DNA of 14,653 bases from the NCBI GenBank assembly GCA_964498925.1, contig CAZCKD010000081.1:1-14653 (forward strand), read 5' to 3'. The translations under genes were made by a program, and so were the position numbers. This DNA comes from Granulosicoccus sp964498925 (GTDB lineage Bacteria; Pseudomonadota; Gammaproteobacteria; Granulosicoccales; Granulosicoccaceae). The notes beneath the pieces are model-generated. The model searched no databases and was not told where the DNA came from. It saw nothing but the letters and a program-made list of their open reading frames with translations. Positions 1 through 8,081 of the stretch are shown piece by piece (position 1 is the first letter of the stretch; each line of letters begins with the position of its first letter).

Positions 1-58
<58 letters not shown>

Positions 59-84
59 ACATTAACGCCTGCCGTTTGAATTTC

Positions 85-158
<74 letters not shown>

Positions 159-259
159 GCTGCATAACTGACCAGAAATACCAAACAGCAAAATCTTGAT
201 AACTATTTGCTTTTACTGCATTTAACGCTGCCAATGCACGATCTGGCACTTTGCACTGA

Positions 260-344
260 TGGTGGAGGGAGGAGGATTCGAACCTCCGAAGGCTGAGCCA
301 GCAGATTTACAGTCTGCCCCCTTTGACCGCTCGGGAATCCCTCC
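260..344 (-). tRNA. tRNA-Tyr (anticodon GUA)
   Basis: The minus strand gives a complete 85-nt class II tRNA. The acceptor GGAGGGA pairs with TCCCTCC, the anticodon stem-loop is GCAGA-CTGTAAA-TCTGC (anticodon GUA), a long variable arm typical of bacterial tRNA-Tyr follows, then T-arm GGTTCGAATCC, discriminator A and an encoded CCA. It is the first gene of the cluster, with a near-consensus promoter immediately upstream. Order and orientation (Tyr, Gly, Thr) match the E. coli tyrU-glyT-thrT-tufB cluster. Confidence 0.96.
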
Positions 345-360
345 ATCAGGCAAGCCGATA

Positions 361-389
361 ATTATGGAACGTTTCTATTCGCCTGTCAA
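361..389 (-). promoter_or_regulatory. Sigma-70 promoter of the tRNA cluster
   Basis: On the minus strand a perfect -35 TTGACA (384-389) is separated by exactly 17 bp from a -10 CATAAT (361-366, 5 of 6 matches to TATAAT). The -10 ends 16 bp before the first base of tRNA-Tyr, leaving a leader of about ten nucleotides. Such a near-consensus element fits the high expression needed for stable RNA. The +1 is inferred. Confidence 0.8.
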
Positions 390-570
390 CAACATAGACG
401 ATATTAGTGGGTAAGTAATTGACGGAGAAATAGATAGTTGCAGCCAGACTGAGCGGCAGTGGTCAGCCCCCACTTAGCGGGGCACCCATAAGCTCTGCAG
501 CTACCTAACAGCCATGCTGGTGCAGATAAACAGCGACCAACCTGTTAATTGTGTGTTTTTAGCCGGCGCC
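390..570. other. Intergenic region between tRNA promoter and aapP
   Basis: This spacer separates the 3' end of aapP from the tRNA promoter; both are on the minus strand. It has no convincing reading frame. The only structure I see is a GC-rich inverted repeat at 466-483 (GCCCC / GGGGC, 8-nt loop). It is not followed by a T-tract on the minus strand, so it is a weak candidate for the aap operon end. The rest shows nothing recognisable. Confidence 0.4.
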
Positions 571-1338
571 TTAGTGATTCAAAATCTGGCTTAAGAACAA
601 TTTAGTGCGCTCATTCTGAGGATTATTGAAAAACCTTTCAGGCTCGTTCTGCTCAATAATTTGCCCTTCATCCATAAAAATCACACGATTCGCTACAGTT
701 TTGGCAAAACCCATCTCGTGAGTTACGCAAATCATGGTCATACCTTCCTGAGCGAGCTCTATCATGGTATCGAGTACTTCTTTGATCATTTCAGGATCAA
801 GCGCAGAGGTTGGCTCATCAAACAGCATAACTTTTGGATTCATGCACAAGGAACGGGCAATCGCTACTCGTTGCTGCTGACCACCTGAAAGCTGGCCAGG
901 ATATTTAAGCGCCTGCTCTGGAATTTTCACACGCTCTAAATATTTCATTGCCGTTGCTTCAGCCTCAGCTTTTGGGACTTTACGCACCCAAATAGGCGCT
1001 AATGTGCAGTTTTCCAGAACGGTTAAATGCGGGAATAAGTTGAAATGTTGAAACACCATTCCGACTTCACGGCGAACAGCTTCGATGTTTTTAAGATCAT
1101 TAGTCAGCTCAACACCATCGACGATGATATCGCCCTTCTGATGCTCCTCTAGCCGGTTGATACAACGAATCATTGTAGATTTGCCTGAACCTGACGGCCC
1201 ACAGACAACAATGCGCTCACCAGAATGCACATCAAGATTGATATCTTTCAATACATGAAATGCGCCGTACCATTTGTGCATCGCACTAATTCTGATCGCA
1301 ACGTCACCCAATTCGTTTTGTGCTTGTTCGTTACTCAT
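571..1338 (-). CDS. aapP: General L-amino acid ABC transporter, ATP-binding protein AapP
   Basis: This 255-residue ATPase energises uptake of polar amino acids through the AapQM permease. All ABC signatures are present: Walker A GPSGSGKST (residues 47-55), Q-loop Gln97 in VFQHFNLFPH, signature LSGGQ (150-154), Walker B VMLFDEP (170-176), D-loop SALD and switch His207 in VTHEMG. Length and order of motifs match the polar-amino-acid ATPase family (AapP/BztD/GlnQ). It is the last gene of the J-Q-M-P operon, 23 bp after aapM, which is what favours AapP over a stand-alone GlnQ. The start is the ATG at 1338; only a weak AGG lies about 10 nt upstream. The subfamily call rests on neighbours. Confidence 0.93.
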   Translation of the reverse strand: MSNEQAQNELGDVAIRISAMHKWYGAFHVLKDINLDVHSGERIVVCGPSGSGKSTMIRCINRLEEHQKGDIIVDGVELTNDLKNIEAVRREVGMVFQHFNLFPHLTVLENCTLAPIWVRKVPKAEAEATAMKYLERVKIPEQALKYPGQLSGGQQQRVAIARSLCMNPKVMLFDEPTSALDPEMIKEVLDTMIELAQEGMTMICVTHEMGFAKTVANRVIFMDEGQIIEQNEPERFFNNPQNERTKLFLSQILNH

Positions 1339-1361
1339 AAAAATACCTGAAGATAGTTGGG

Positions 1362-2486
1362 TTAACGCTTGTGCCCTGTGTGCAGCTTATTCTCTAAGTA
1401 GAGTGAATAGCGCGCCATAGCAAAGCAGGAGATAAAGAAAAACATAGCGACAAAGAGATAAACTTCCGAGCTCAGCCCTTGCCATTTGGTATCAGCTAGC
1501 GACGCTTGACCAATGCCTAACGGGTCGAGCAAACCGATAACGATAACCAGTGTTGAATCTTTATAAAGACCAATAAAGGTATTAACGATGCCCGGGATTG
1601 AGATCTTTAACGCCTGTGGCAATACAATCAAACGCATCGCCGGCCAATATTTAAGACCCATAGCATCTGCGGCCTCAACCTGACCTTTTGGAACTGCCTG
1701 TAAGCCACCTCGGATAACTTCCGCCATGTACGCTGACGCAAACAGTGTCACCATAATCAACACTCGCAACAACAGGTCGAAATTAGTACCTGGTGGGAGG
1801 AAATAGCTAAGCATCGTTGACGCAACAAACAGTAGCGTTATCAGCGGCACACCACGAATAAATTCGATAAAGCCAATACAAGCGTACTTGATAATCGGCA
1901 AATTAGATTGCCTACCCAAAGCCAAACATATACCTATTGGCAGAGAGAGTGTAATTCCGGTTATACCAATAATAAGAGTGAGCATAAAGCCACCGAATTT
2001 ACCGGTAGGAACCTCTTCCAACCCAAAACCACCACTGACAAGCCACAAGGCAATAAGTGGGAATATCATGGCGAATTTGACCAAATATTTTCGTCCCGGG
2101 CAGTTTTCCCACAACAAAGATACGACAGATACCAAAAACAAAACGAAGGTCAAATTCACACGCCATCGATGCTCGGCTGGATAAAAGCCATAGGTAAACA
2201 GCTCCCACCGTTGTGCAATGAAAGCCCAACACGCACCCGTGTTCGTTGCTCGACACTCATTGCGATCAGCAGCAACAAAGGTTGCATCCGTGAACGCCCA
2301 ACTGAATACGCTTGGTAAAATTTTGTAGAGAAAAAACCCGGCGACAAGCGTCAGCATAATATTGACTGGCGACGAGAATAAATTCTCTCTAACCCACTTA
2401 ATCGGCCCCGTAGATGCAAATGGTGGCGGCAAATCAGGGTGAGTGCCAGGCTCGTATTGTTGTGTAGGCATTTTCGAGTTACTCAT
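1362..2486 (-). CDS. aapM: General L-amino acid ABC transporter, permease AapM
   Basis: This 374-residue inner-membrane permease subunit has several hydrophobic segments (about residues 42-62, 112-126, 135-151, 165-190, 200-230, 238-258 and a C-terminal one). The ATPase-docking EAA loop is AEVIRGGLQAVPKGQVEAADAMG (about 255-277). A region with RNECR, GACWAF and RWRVN (about 75-112) is typical of AapM in my recollection, and the long N-terminal part fits Aap/Bzt permeases, which are longer than the ~220-residue HisM/GlnP type. Its ATG overlaps the aapQ stop as ATGA (2483-2486), implying translational coupling and matched amounts of the two permease subunits. Function in uptake of a broad set of L-amino acids is family knowledge. 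Confidence 0.92.
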   Translation of the reverse strand: MSNSKMPTQQYEPGTHPDLPPPFASTGPIKWVRENLFSSPVNIMLTLVAGFFLYKILPSVFSWAFTDATFVAADRNECRATNTGACWAFIAQRWELFTYGFYPAEHRWRVNLTFVLFLVSVVSLLWENCPGRKYLVKFAMIFPLIALWLVSGGFGLEEVPTGKFGGFMLTLIIGITGITLSLPIGICLALGRQSNLPIIKYACIGFIEFIRGVPLITLLFVASTMLSYFLPPGTNFDLLLRVLIMVTLFASAYMAEVIRGGLQAVPKGQVEAADAMGLKYWPAMRLIVLPQALKISIPGIVNTFIGLYKDSTLVIVIGLLDPLGIGQASLADTKWQGLSSEVYLFVAMFFFISCFAMARYSLYLENKLHTGHKR

Positions 2487-3694
2487 CGGTCTACCAACTT
2501 GATACGCGTGTTATACCAATTCATAAACATTGAAATCATCAGTGAGAAGATTAAATACAAACCCATGACAATCAGCATGCACTCCATTTCTCGCCCTGTC
2601 TGGTTCAACGAAATTCCACCGATGGTTGCAGTAATGTCCATGTAACCGATCGCAATGGCGAGTGAAGAATTTTTCGTGATGTTTAGATACTGGCTGGATA
2701 GCGGCGGCACGATAACGCGCATCGCTTGCGGAATAACCACAGATTTGAGCGTCCTGGAGCGATTGATGCCTAACGCGAGGCTTGCCTCGGTTTGGCCATG
2801 ACTCACTGCGAGAATGCCTGCTCTGACAATCTCACCAATAAAGGCTGCTGTGTAAAAAGATAATGCCAGCCACAGCGCGATAAACTCAGGCAGGATAACC
2901 ATTCCGCCTGCAATGTTAAATCGCCCGAGTACCGGCACTTCCCATTCGACCGGCTTCCCCAGCAAGAAATACGCAATCGCAGGTACAACGACTATGGCAG
3001 CCAAACTGATCCAAAAAACGGGATACGTTTTCCCTGTATTGTCTTGAACCTTTTTCGCCCAACGATTAAACAGAAAAGCAAAAACGATTCCGACTAAAAC
3101 TAAAGCTATCACCACCCACAACAGATTTTCCGGCAAGGGTTTGGGCATGAATAACCCACGATTGCTTAGAAAGGTGTTTTCACCAATTGCTATGGCATCT
3201 TTTGGTTTCGGCATGCTGTGAACCATGATGCCGTAGACAAGCAGTATGTGTAGCAGCACAGGTACATTGCGAACATATTCGATGTACACGTGTGCGATTT
3301 TATTGGTTAACCAGTTCTTAGATAAACGCAACACGCCGAGAATAAATCCAAGCACTGTAGCCAGCACTATGCCCATGAAGGCAACAAGCAAGGTATTTAG
3401 AATACCCACCTGCATAGCGCGAAAGTGAGTGGAACGAGAATCGTATTCAATCAGCCGCTGATTAATATCGTAGCTGGCAGGTTGGTTCAGAAAACTAAAA
3501 CTGAAGCCCTTACCAATGGCTTCCAAATTTGTAATCGCGTTGTTTACCATCGAGGCAAACAAGGCACAAATAACTACCAGGGCGAAAATTTGAACAATAA
3601 CCGAGCGCGCCTCTTTATTGTTCCAGAGTCTTGAGAGCGCATTTCTCTGTGCAGGTGCTTTTCTTGACCCGCCAACTACAGTTTCATTGCTCAT
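2483..3694 (-). CDS. aapQ: General L-amino acid ABC transporter, permease AapQ
   Basis: This 403-residue permease forms the membrane channel with AapM. A membrane segment at about residues 32-50 is followed by an extracytoplasmic stretch, the conserved start of the permease domain (ILNTLLVAFMG, ~98-108), an EYVRNVP motif (139-145), a large insertion (~160-260) typical of AapQ/BztB, and the EAA loop GEIVRAGILAVSHGQTEAS (287-305) continuing to PQAMR. The start ATG at 3694 has a GAAGGG-type ribosome site 10-15 nt upstream. It is 95 bp downstream of aapJ across an intrinsic terminator, so its expression probably depends on read-through. It overlaps aapM by 4 bp. Confidence 0.93.
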   Translation of the reverse strand: MSNETVVGGSRKAPAQRNALSRLWNNKEARSVIVQIFALVVICALFASMVNNAITNLEAIGKGFSFSFLNQPASYDINQRLIEYDSRSTHFRAMQVGILNTLLVAFMGIVLATVLGFILGVLRLSKNWLTNKIAHVYIEYVRNVPVLLHILLVYGIMVHSMPKPKDAIAIGENTFLSNRGLFMPKPLPENLLWVVIALVLVGIVFAFLFNRWAKKVQDNTGKTYPVFWISLAAIVVVPAIAYFLLGKPVEWEVPVLGRFNIAGGMVILPEFIALWLALSFYTAAFIGEIVRAGILAVSHGQTEASLALGINRSRTLKSVVIPQAMRVIVPPLSSQYLNITKNSSLAIAIGYMDITATIGGISLNQTGREMECMLIVMGLYLIFSLMISMFMNWYNTRIKLVDR

Positions 3695-3727
3695 CTACAC
3701 CGCCCTTCAAAAATAATTGTTTAGACG

Positions 3728-3755
3728 AAAAAGGGCGCACTAAAAAGTGCGCCCT
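3728..3755 (-). terminator. Intrinsic terminator between aapJ and aapQ
   Basis: On the minus strand AGGGCGCAC pairs perfectly with GTGCGCCCT (9 bp) across a 6-nt loop (TTTTTA), with the descending arm running into TTTTT. This is a strong rho-independent terminator by sequence. It sits 34 bp after the aapJ stop and before aapQ. An attenuating terminator here would keep binding-protein mRNA in excess over permease mRNA, as is known for many ABC uptake operons; that role is inferred. Confidence 0.85.
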
Positions 3756-3789
3756 CATTACATCCGTACCTATTCCTTAAAAAGGAAGA

Positions 3790-4812
3790 CTAGCGAATTG
3801 GCGCAGCGTAGAGAAGACCACCGTCTTTCCACTGAGCGTTAAGACCACGCTCAAGACCAATTGCAGTGTCAGGACCGATGTTACGGTCGAAAGACTCGCC
3901 ATAGTTACCGACAGCTGAGATTGCGTCAGCAGCCCATGAAGCACCAAGACCCAGCATTGCGCCAAACTCGCCTTCAGTACCTAGCAGACGGTTGATGCTT
4001 GGGTTATCGCCAGCAGCTTTTGCAAGGTCAGCAACGTTGCCTTGGGTAATACCTAGCTCTTCTGCAGCGATCAGTGCATTTACAACCCACTTGGCAACGT
4101 CAGCCCACTCGTCGTCACCTTGACGAACAGCACCACCTAGAGGCTCTTTAGAGATGATTTCTGGCAAGATCATGTGATCGTCTGGGTTATCGAAAGCCGC
4201 ACGAGTAGAAGCAAGACCAGATGCATCAGTGGTGTACGAATCACAACGACCTGCGCCGTAGTTAGTGATACCTTCAGCATTTGTTTCGATAGGCACTGGC
4301 TCGTAAGAGATGTTGTTAGTGCGGAAAAAGTCAGCCAGGTTCAGCTCGGTTGTTGTACCCGTCTGGATGCAGATAGACGCACCATCAAGCTCTTTCGCTG
4401 AAGTAACGCCTAAAGCTTTTGGTACCATGAAACCCTGACCATCGTAGTAGTTTACCGGTAGGAAAGTTAATTTCAGGTCAACGTCACGGCTCATTGTTTC
4501 AGTCGTGTTGCGGAAAAGAACGTCGCCTTCACCAGAATTCAAGACAGTGAAACGAGTCTTACCCGTTGTAGGTACAAAGTTAACTTTCTCGCCGTCACCA
4601 AGAACAGCTGCAGCCATCGCGCGGCAGAAGTCGACATCTAAGCCAGACCAAACGCCTTCGTCGTTAGGTGCTGCAAAGCCAGCGATACCCGTTGAAACAA
4701 CACAGTTCAGCGCACCGCGTGCTTTAACATCATCAAGCGTTCCAGCTTGAACGTTCATGGCAGTTGCCGTGAGCGCAGCTACTGCTGTAGCAAATTTGAT
4801 TGATTTTTTCAT
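3790..4812 (-). CDS. aapJ: General L-amino acid ABC transporter, periplasmic binding protein AapJ
   Basis: This 340-residue family-3 solute-binding protein captures L-amino acids in the periplasm and delivers them to AapQM. A Sec signal peptide is clear: MKKSIKF, hydrophobic core, then VQA with likely cleavage after residue 23. The mature protein has the AapJ/BztA hallmarks GDVLFRNTTETMSRD (about 96-110) and NYYDGQGFMVPKALG (about 122-136), followed by the second lobe (SICIQTGTTTELNLADFF). Length is typical of the family. It is the first gene of the operon and is followed by a terminator, consistent with the highest expression of the four. The start ATG has only a poor GAG about 14 nt upstream. 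Identification is strong; exact amino-acid specificity cannot be read. Confidence 0.95.
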   Translation of the reverse strand: MKKSIKFATAVAALTATAMNVQAGTLDDVKARGALNCVVSTGIAGFAAPNDEGVWSGLDVDFCRAMAAAVLGDGEKVNFVPTTGKTRFTVLNSGEGDVLFRNTTETMSRDVDLKLTFLPVNYYDGQGFMVPKALGVTSAKELDGASICIQTGTTTELNLADFFRTNNISYEPVPIETNAEGITNYGAGRCDSYTTDASGLASTRAAFDNPDDHMILPEIISKEPLGGAVRQGDDEWADVAKWVVNALIAAEELGITQGNVADLAKAAGDNPSINRLLGTEGEFGAMLGLGASWAADAISAVGNYGESFDRNIGPDTAIGLERGLNAQWKDGGLLYAAPIR

Positions 4813-4843
4813 AGAGCAAGTAATCTCAAGTAGTTCGGTAATT

Positions 4844-4886
4844 AGTTTATAAATATTTTTGTAGACTCCAACCCGCAGTCAGGTTG
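4844..4886 (-). promoter_or_regulatory. Candidate aap promoter with overlapping inverted repeat
   Basis: Upstream of aapJ on the minus strand, TTGGAG (4866-4871) and TAAACT (4844-4849) are spaced 16 bp, each matching 4 of 6 consensus bases. An inverted repeat CAACC-N8-GGTTG (4869-4886) overlaps the proposed -35, as an operator would. No sigma-54 GG/GC element was seen. Both the promoter and the operator role are tentative. Confidence 0.3.
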
Positions 4887-5174
4887 AAATTAAGCGGACA
4901 TTACCACAAGGATTATCCATTTGACCATAAAAAATCAAACATCTGCAAAGCACACGACGAATTCAACTAAATTTCAGTGAATTAGGCTAAGAATTATAAT
5001 GCCTCGGACTGAAAAGCGAGAAAAGAGTGACATGCACCACTCAATAGCTAGTGACTTACAAATCAACAACTTACAGCGCATCAAAAGCGGGCACTATCGA
5101 CTTTTAGAGGTCAAATGTTCTGTCTTTTAATTCCTTGTTAAATCATCTTCACGAGCCATTGATTATCACAGCCT
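4887..5174. other. AT-rich intergenic region upstream of aapJ
   Basis: No supportable gene lies here on either strand. It follows the 3' end of the phosphatase gene and precedes the aap promoter, so regulatory sites for aap may lie in it. An AT-rich palindrome AATTATAATT (4992-5001) offers a TATAAT on both strands, but neither has a good -35 at 16-18 bp. No terminator-like hairpin for the phosphatase gene was recognised. Confidence 0.35.
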
Positions 5175-5675
5175 CTAACCAGCAATAATGTACTCATAGT
5201 TTTCTAACAGCCATTTTTTCTGTTCGTCGGTTTCTGGAACCGTTTCACCCCGCTTGTTTGATATGTGACTAAAAGCGTCAAGCGGTTCGTACTGGTTGTG
5301 TAAGAGCACTCCGGCAGTCACCAAACCGGATCTACCAATGCCCGCGCGACAATGAATGACGATATTTTCTCCGCCCGATGCTGCGATAAACAGTGATTTG
5401 CTAAATGACTTGAATTGTTCTTTCGACGCAGGGAATCCAAAGTCTTTAATTGGGAATGCATGGAAAGCCATGCCATTTCTCTTGGCAAGAGTTTCTTCTT
5501 CTTGCAATCCAACTGCCGCAGACTCATCTGCCTCCAACAGCGACACGATAGTGTTTATCCCTTGATCCGCAATATTTTTGAACTCCAGATCTATCTGTTC
5601 TCCAGATGCAGGTTTTGCCATAGTAGACAGAGATCCGCTGCCAATTCGCTCTATTAAATAAATTGTTGGTTTCAT
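5175..5675 (-). CDS. Protein-tyrosine / dual-specificity phosphatase family protein
   Basis: This 166-residue cytoplasmic protein contains the cysteine-phosphatase P-loop HCRAGIGRS (108-116; nucleophile Cys109, phosphate-binding Arg115) in the usual setting IVIHCRAGIGRSG. Asp78 in IKDFGFP is positioned like the general acid of this superfamily. The size is that of a minimal dual-specificity/tyrosine phosphatase domain with no extra domain, signal peptide or membrane segment. The substrate is unknown and could be a phosphoprotein, a phosphoinositide-like molecule or a nucleotide. It lies 69 bp downstream of the lipoprotein gene on the same strand, so the two may be cotranscribed. No Shine-Dalgarno sequence is seen before the ATG. 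The family assignment is firm, the biological role is not. Confidence 0.85.
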   Translation of the reverse strand: MKPTIYLIERIGSGSLSTMAKPASGEQIDLEFKNIADQGINTIVSLLEADESAAVGLQEEETLAKRNGMAFHAFPIKDFGFPASKEQFKSFSKSLFIAASGGENIVIHCRAGIGRSGLVTAGVLLHNQYEPLDAFSHISNKRGETVPETDEQKKWLLENYEYIIAG

Positions 5676-5744
5676 TGGAGCTTAGAGAGAAATCAGACTA
5701 AACCGGGACGCTTGGATAGCGGACGACTGAAATGCGCACTCTAT

Positions 5745-6536
5745 TTACCGCTTCGGCATTTTGTCCGAAATTTCGCGCAACAGTGACAACATGCTGATTC
5801 GCAATGTCGGTGCTTCGGGGTATCGAACAACCCGAATGCCGTTAACCATCGTGTTTGCGAACGCAGCTGCCAAACTTCCGCTAAAACTACTCCCTAGATA
5901 CTGAGTTGTGGCCGCTTCAGCGATAGGGTCTACGCGAAAATGTCCATTCCACACCTCTTGACCATCGCGCAAGTCTATTAATGAGGCGGAAACCCGAGTC
6001 ACTCGCTGTGTTGCGAGTACCTTTTTCTCTCTATCGGCCAGAACCTCACCCGTTCGGTTATAAACCGACTCTCGACGCGCAGGTAGGTTAACGACGTAAT
6101 CCTCTTCCAATCGCGCAACCACCAATCGGGAAACAGGCAAATTCGCCGCCATTAAAAAGCGTAGGTCGGTATTTCTCAGCTGACCCGACTCGGCATAGCG
6201 ATTCAGGATTTCTCCCAACCGTTCTGCTCCTATGTATTGCCGCAGTGCAGAGGTCGGCAACACCGCATACGAGCGTTGCTCAGATAACAACTGGCTGAAA
6301 TCCGCCGCGAGTGCATTTCGATTGAGGACTGACTTCATCCCGGTTTTCGACGTTATTCCCAATACCGCCAGACTCGCGTCAGATTGAATCGACGTCACAT
6401 TTTTCGACGTTGAGCACGCAAGCAAACCTGATGCAGTCGCTATCACAACCACGCAAATCCTGATGAAATTATAAAAGTAGGATCTCAGGGAACGAGTTGG
6501 GGGTTGCTTTACTCTATAATGGCTGACTGTTTTCAT
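5745..6536 (-). CDS. Predicted lipoprotein of unknown function, CsgG/FlgO/LpoB-like
   Basis: I chose the internal ATG at 6536 over the longest frame (start 6716) because it places a lipoprotein signal at the N-terminus: a basic n-region (MKTVSHYRVK), a hydrophobic stretch from about residue 25 (IRICVVVIATASG), and a lipobox LLAC with lipidated Cys41. This gives 263 residues. The mature part has alternating beta/alpha character. It includes RVTRVSASLIDLRDGQEVWNG, which resembles the segment seen in periplasmic lipoproteins of the CsgG/FlgO/LpoB type, but no specific family is recognised with confidence. Residues +2/+3 after Cys are Ser-Thr, so no Asp inner-membrane retention signal is present and an outer-membrane location is likely. 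It is divergent from gltA and upstream of the phosphatase gene. No good ribosome site precedes the chosen start. Confidence 0.65.
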   Translation of the reverse strand: MKTVSHYRVKQPPTRSLRSYFYNFIRICVVVIATASGLLACSTSKNVTSIQSDASLAVLGITSKTGMKSVLNRNALAADFSQLLSEQRSYAVLPTSALRQYIGAERLGEILNRYAESGQLRNTDLRFLMAANLPVSRLVVARLEEDYVVNLPARRESVYNRTGEVLADREKKVLATQRVTRVSASLIDLRDGQEVWNGHFRVDPIAEAATTQYLGSSFSGSLAAAFANTMVNGIRVVRYPEAPTLRISMLSLLREISDKMPKR

Positions 6537-6560
6537 AGTTGGACTGGATCCGAGCATCGT

Positions 6561-6612
6561 CTGCGTACGCAGCGCGGCGGTAGGCGAGCTTAGCGTCGCG
6601 TTGCGTCGCGCT
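6561..6612. repeat. 12-bp palindrome plus GCGTCGCG tandem repeat in the gltA/lipoprotein divergent region
   Basis: CTGCGTACGCAG at 6561-6572 is a perfect 12-bp palindrome. At 6593-6612 the decamer GCGTCGCG(T/C)T occurs twice in tandem. The block is markedly GC-rich between two AT-richer flanks and lies in the leader of the lipoprotein gene, about 140-190 bp upstream of gltA. It could be an operator or an mRNA structure; function is unknown. Confidence 0.4.
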
Positions 6613-6722
6613 GCCATTCCCGCCCTAATACAGGAAAGTATAGACAATGATCCAGAGCTAGCTTTGGCTGGGATTGGTTGATTCGTATACTTAGTATTGG
6701 TCAGTTCAAAAGTCATCCGAAC

Positions 6723-6750
6723 TATAATGAGCTTAAATCAGATGGAGAGA
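6723..6750 (+). promoter_or_regulatory. Candidate -10 and ribosome binding site of gltA
   Basis: A perfect TATAAT lies at 6723-6728 and a good Shine-Dalgarno GGAGAGA at 6744-6750, a few nucleotides before the gltA ATG at 6755. No convincing -35 is found at 16-18 bp; TTGGTC at 6697 is 20 bp away. If the -10 is real, the leader is only about 20 nt. This ribosome site is the clearest in the window and fixes the gltA start. Confidence 0.5.
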
Positions 6751-6754
6751 TGTA

Positions 6755-8041
6755 ATGAGTGACAATGAAATTACTATAACAACGGGTGACGGCCGAAAAG
6801 CTGTGATGCCACGCATCACCCCCACTCACGGTCCTGATGTGGCCGATGTGCGTTCTCTTCACAAAGAAACTGGCCTCTTTACTTACGATCCGGGCTTCGC
6901 CACAACAGCCAGCTGCAAAAGTGCTATCACTTTTATTGATGGCGACGAAGGCATTCTTCTATACCGCGGTTACCCGATAGAGCAACTGGCTGAGCACAGC
7001 AGCTATCTGGAAGTCTGCTACCTCCTGATGTACGGTGAGCTGCCCACAGAAGAGCAAAGCACCGATTTCAATCACATCATCTCGCAACATACGATGGTTC
7101 ACGAGAATATTCGTGATTTCATTGACGGTTTCCGCTACGACGCGCATCCCATGGCGATGTTGGTTGGCACCGTGGGCGCCCTATCGTCTTTCTACCACGA
7201 CTCCCTCGATATCAATAATCCATTACATCGGGAAATCTCGGCGCAGCGATTGATTGCAAAAATGCCGACGATCGCCTCCTACTGCTACAACCATCATCGT
7301 GGCATGCCTTTCATGTACCCAGATAACAACCTGGGATATGTAGAAAACTTCACACGTTTAATGTTTGCAGTGCCAGCTGAGGACTACAAACCTGATCCGG
7401 TCGCCGTCAAGGCGCTAGAACTCATCATGATTCTGCACGCAGACCATGAGCAAAACGCAAGTACCTCTACAGTTCGTTTGGCCGGCAGCTCCGGTGCCAA
7501 TCCGTTTGCCTCAATTGCGTCAGGCGTTGCTTGTCTCTGGGGACCGGCTCACGGTGGTGCAAACGAAGCCGTTATCAATATGCTCGATGACATTCTCTAC
7601 TCTGGAGAAACCATCGAACAGACCATCGCAAGAGCGAAGGACAAAAACGATCCATTCAGACTCATGGGCTTCGGCCATCGTGTATACAAAAATTTCGATC
7701 CTCGCGCCAAGCTCATCCAGAAGATGTGCCACGACCTGCTTAAAGACTTAGGCGGTGATCAGCCATTATTTGAGCTGGCAATGGAGCTTGAAAAAGCTAC
7801 ATTAAATGATCAATATTTCATAGAACGCCGTCTATACCCGAACGTCGATTTCTACTCCGGAATCATCCTACGCGCGCTAGACATTCCCATGAACATGTTT
7901 ACCGTCATGTTTGCTATGTCTAGAACGGTTGGTTGGATTTCTCATTGGATGGAAATGCACGAGGATCCTGAGTTCAGAATCGGTCGTCCTCGTCAGATAT
8001 ACACGGGCGCAGCGACTCGCGACTACCCAGTTAAGAAGTAG
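6755..8041 (+). CDS. gltA: Citrate synthase (type II)
   Basis: This enzyme condenses acetyl-CoA and oxaloacetate to citrate at the entry of the TCA cycle in the cytoplasm. The 428 residues match the E. coli enzyme (427) and the N-terminal extension typical of the hexameric type II enzymes of Gram-negatives. The catalytic triad is visible: His266 in LWGPAHGGANEA, His308 in GFGHRVYKNFDPRA and Asp365 in NVDFYSG. A further conserved block is HADHEQNASTSTVR (228-241). The ATG at 6755 has the best ribosome site in the window. The flavin-reductase gene begins 40 bp downstream with no terminator visible between them, so partial read-through is plausible. NADH inhibition is a property of many type II enzymes, not demonstrable here. 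Confidence 0.97.
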   Translation: MSDNEITITTGDGRKAVMPRITPTHGPDVADVRSLHKETGLFTYDPGFATTASCKSAITFIDGDEGILLYRGYPIEQLAEHSSYLEVCYLLMYGELPTEEQSTDFNHIISQHTMVHENIRDFIDGFRYDAHPMAMLVGTVGALSSFYHDSLDINNPLHREISAQRLIAKMPTIASYCYNHHRGMPFMYPDNNLGYVENFTRLMFAVPAEDYKPDPVAVKALELIMILHADHEQNASTSTVRLAGSSGANPFASIASGVACLWGPAHGGANEAVINMLDDILYSGETIEQTIARAKDKNDPFRLMGFGHRVYKNFDPRAKLIQKMCHDLLKDLGGDQPLFELAMELEKATLNDQYFIERRLYPNVDFYSGIILRALDIPMNMFTVMFAMSRTVGWISHWMEMHEDPEFRIGRPRQIYTGAATRDYPVKK

Positions 8042-8081
8042 TCGTCGTTAATTTAAAAACAATCGGAAAAAGCAACTTCTA

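Noticed and set aside
466..483. GC-rich hairpin as a terminator of the aap operon
   Set aside because: The stem is only 5 bp and no T-tract follows on the minus strand; noted in the intergenic entry but not called a terminator.
1888..2347. Several open frames on both strands inside aapM
   Set aside because: Shadows of a well-supported permease gene; their translations show no domain and no ribosome site.
4992..5001. TATAAT on both strands in an AT-rich palindrome, as a promoter
   Set aside because: No acceptable -35 at 16-18 bp on either strand and no gene suitably placed on the plus strand.
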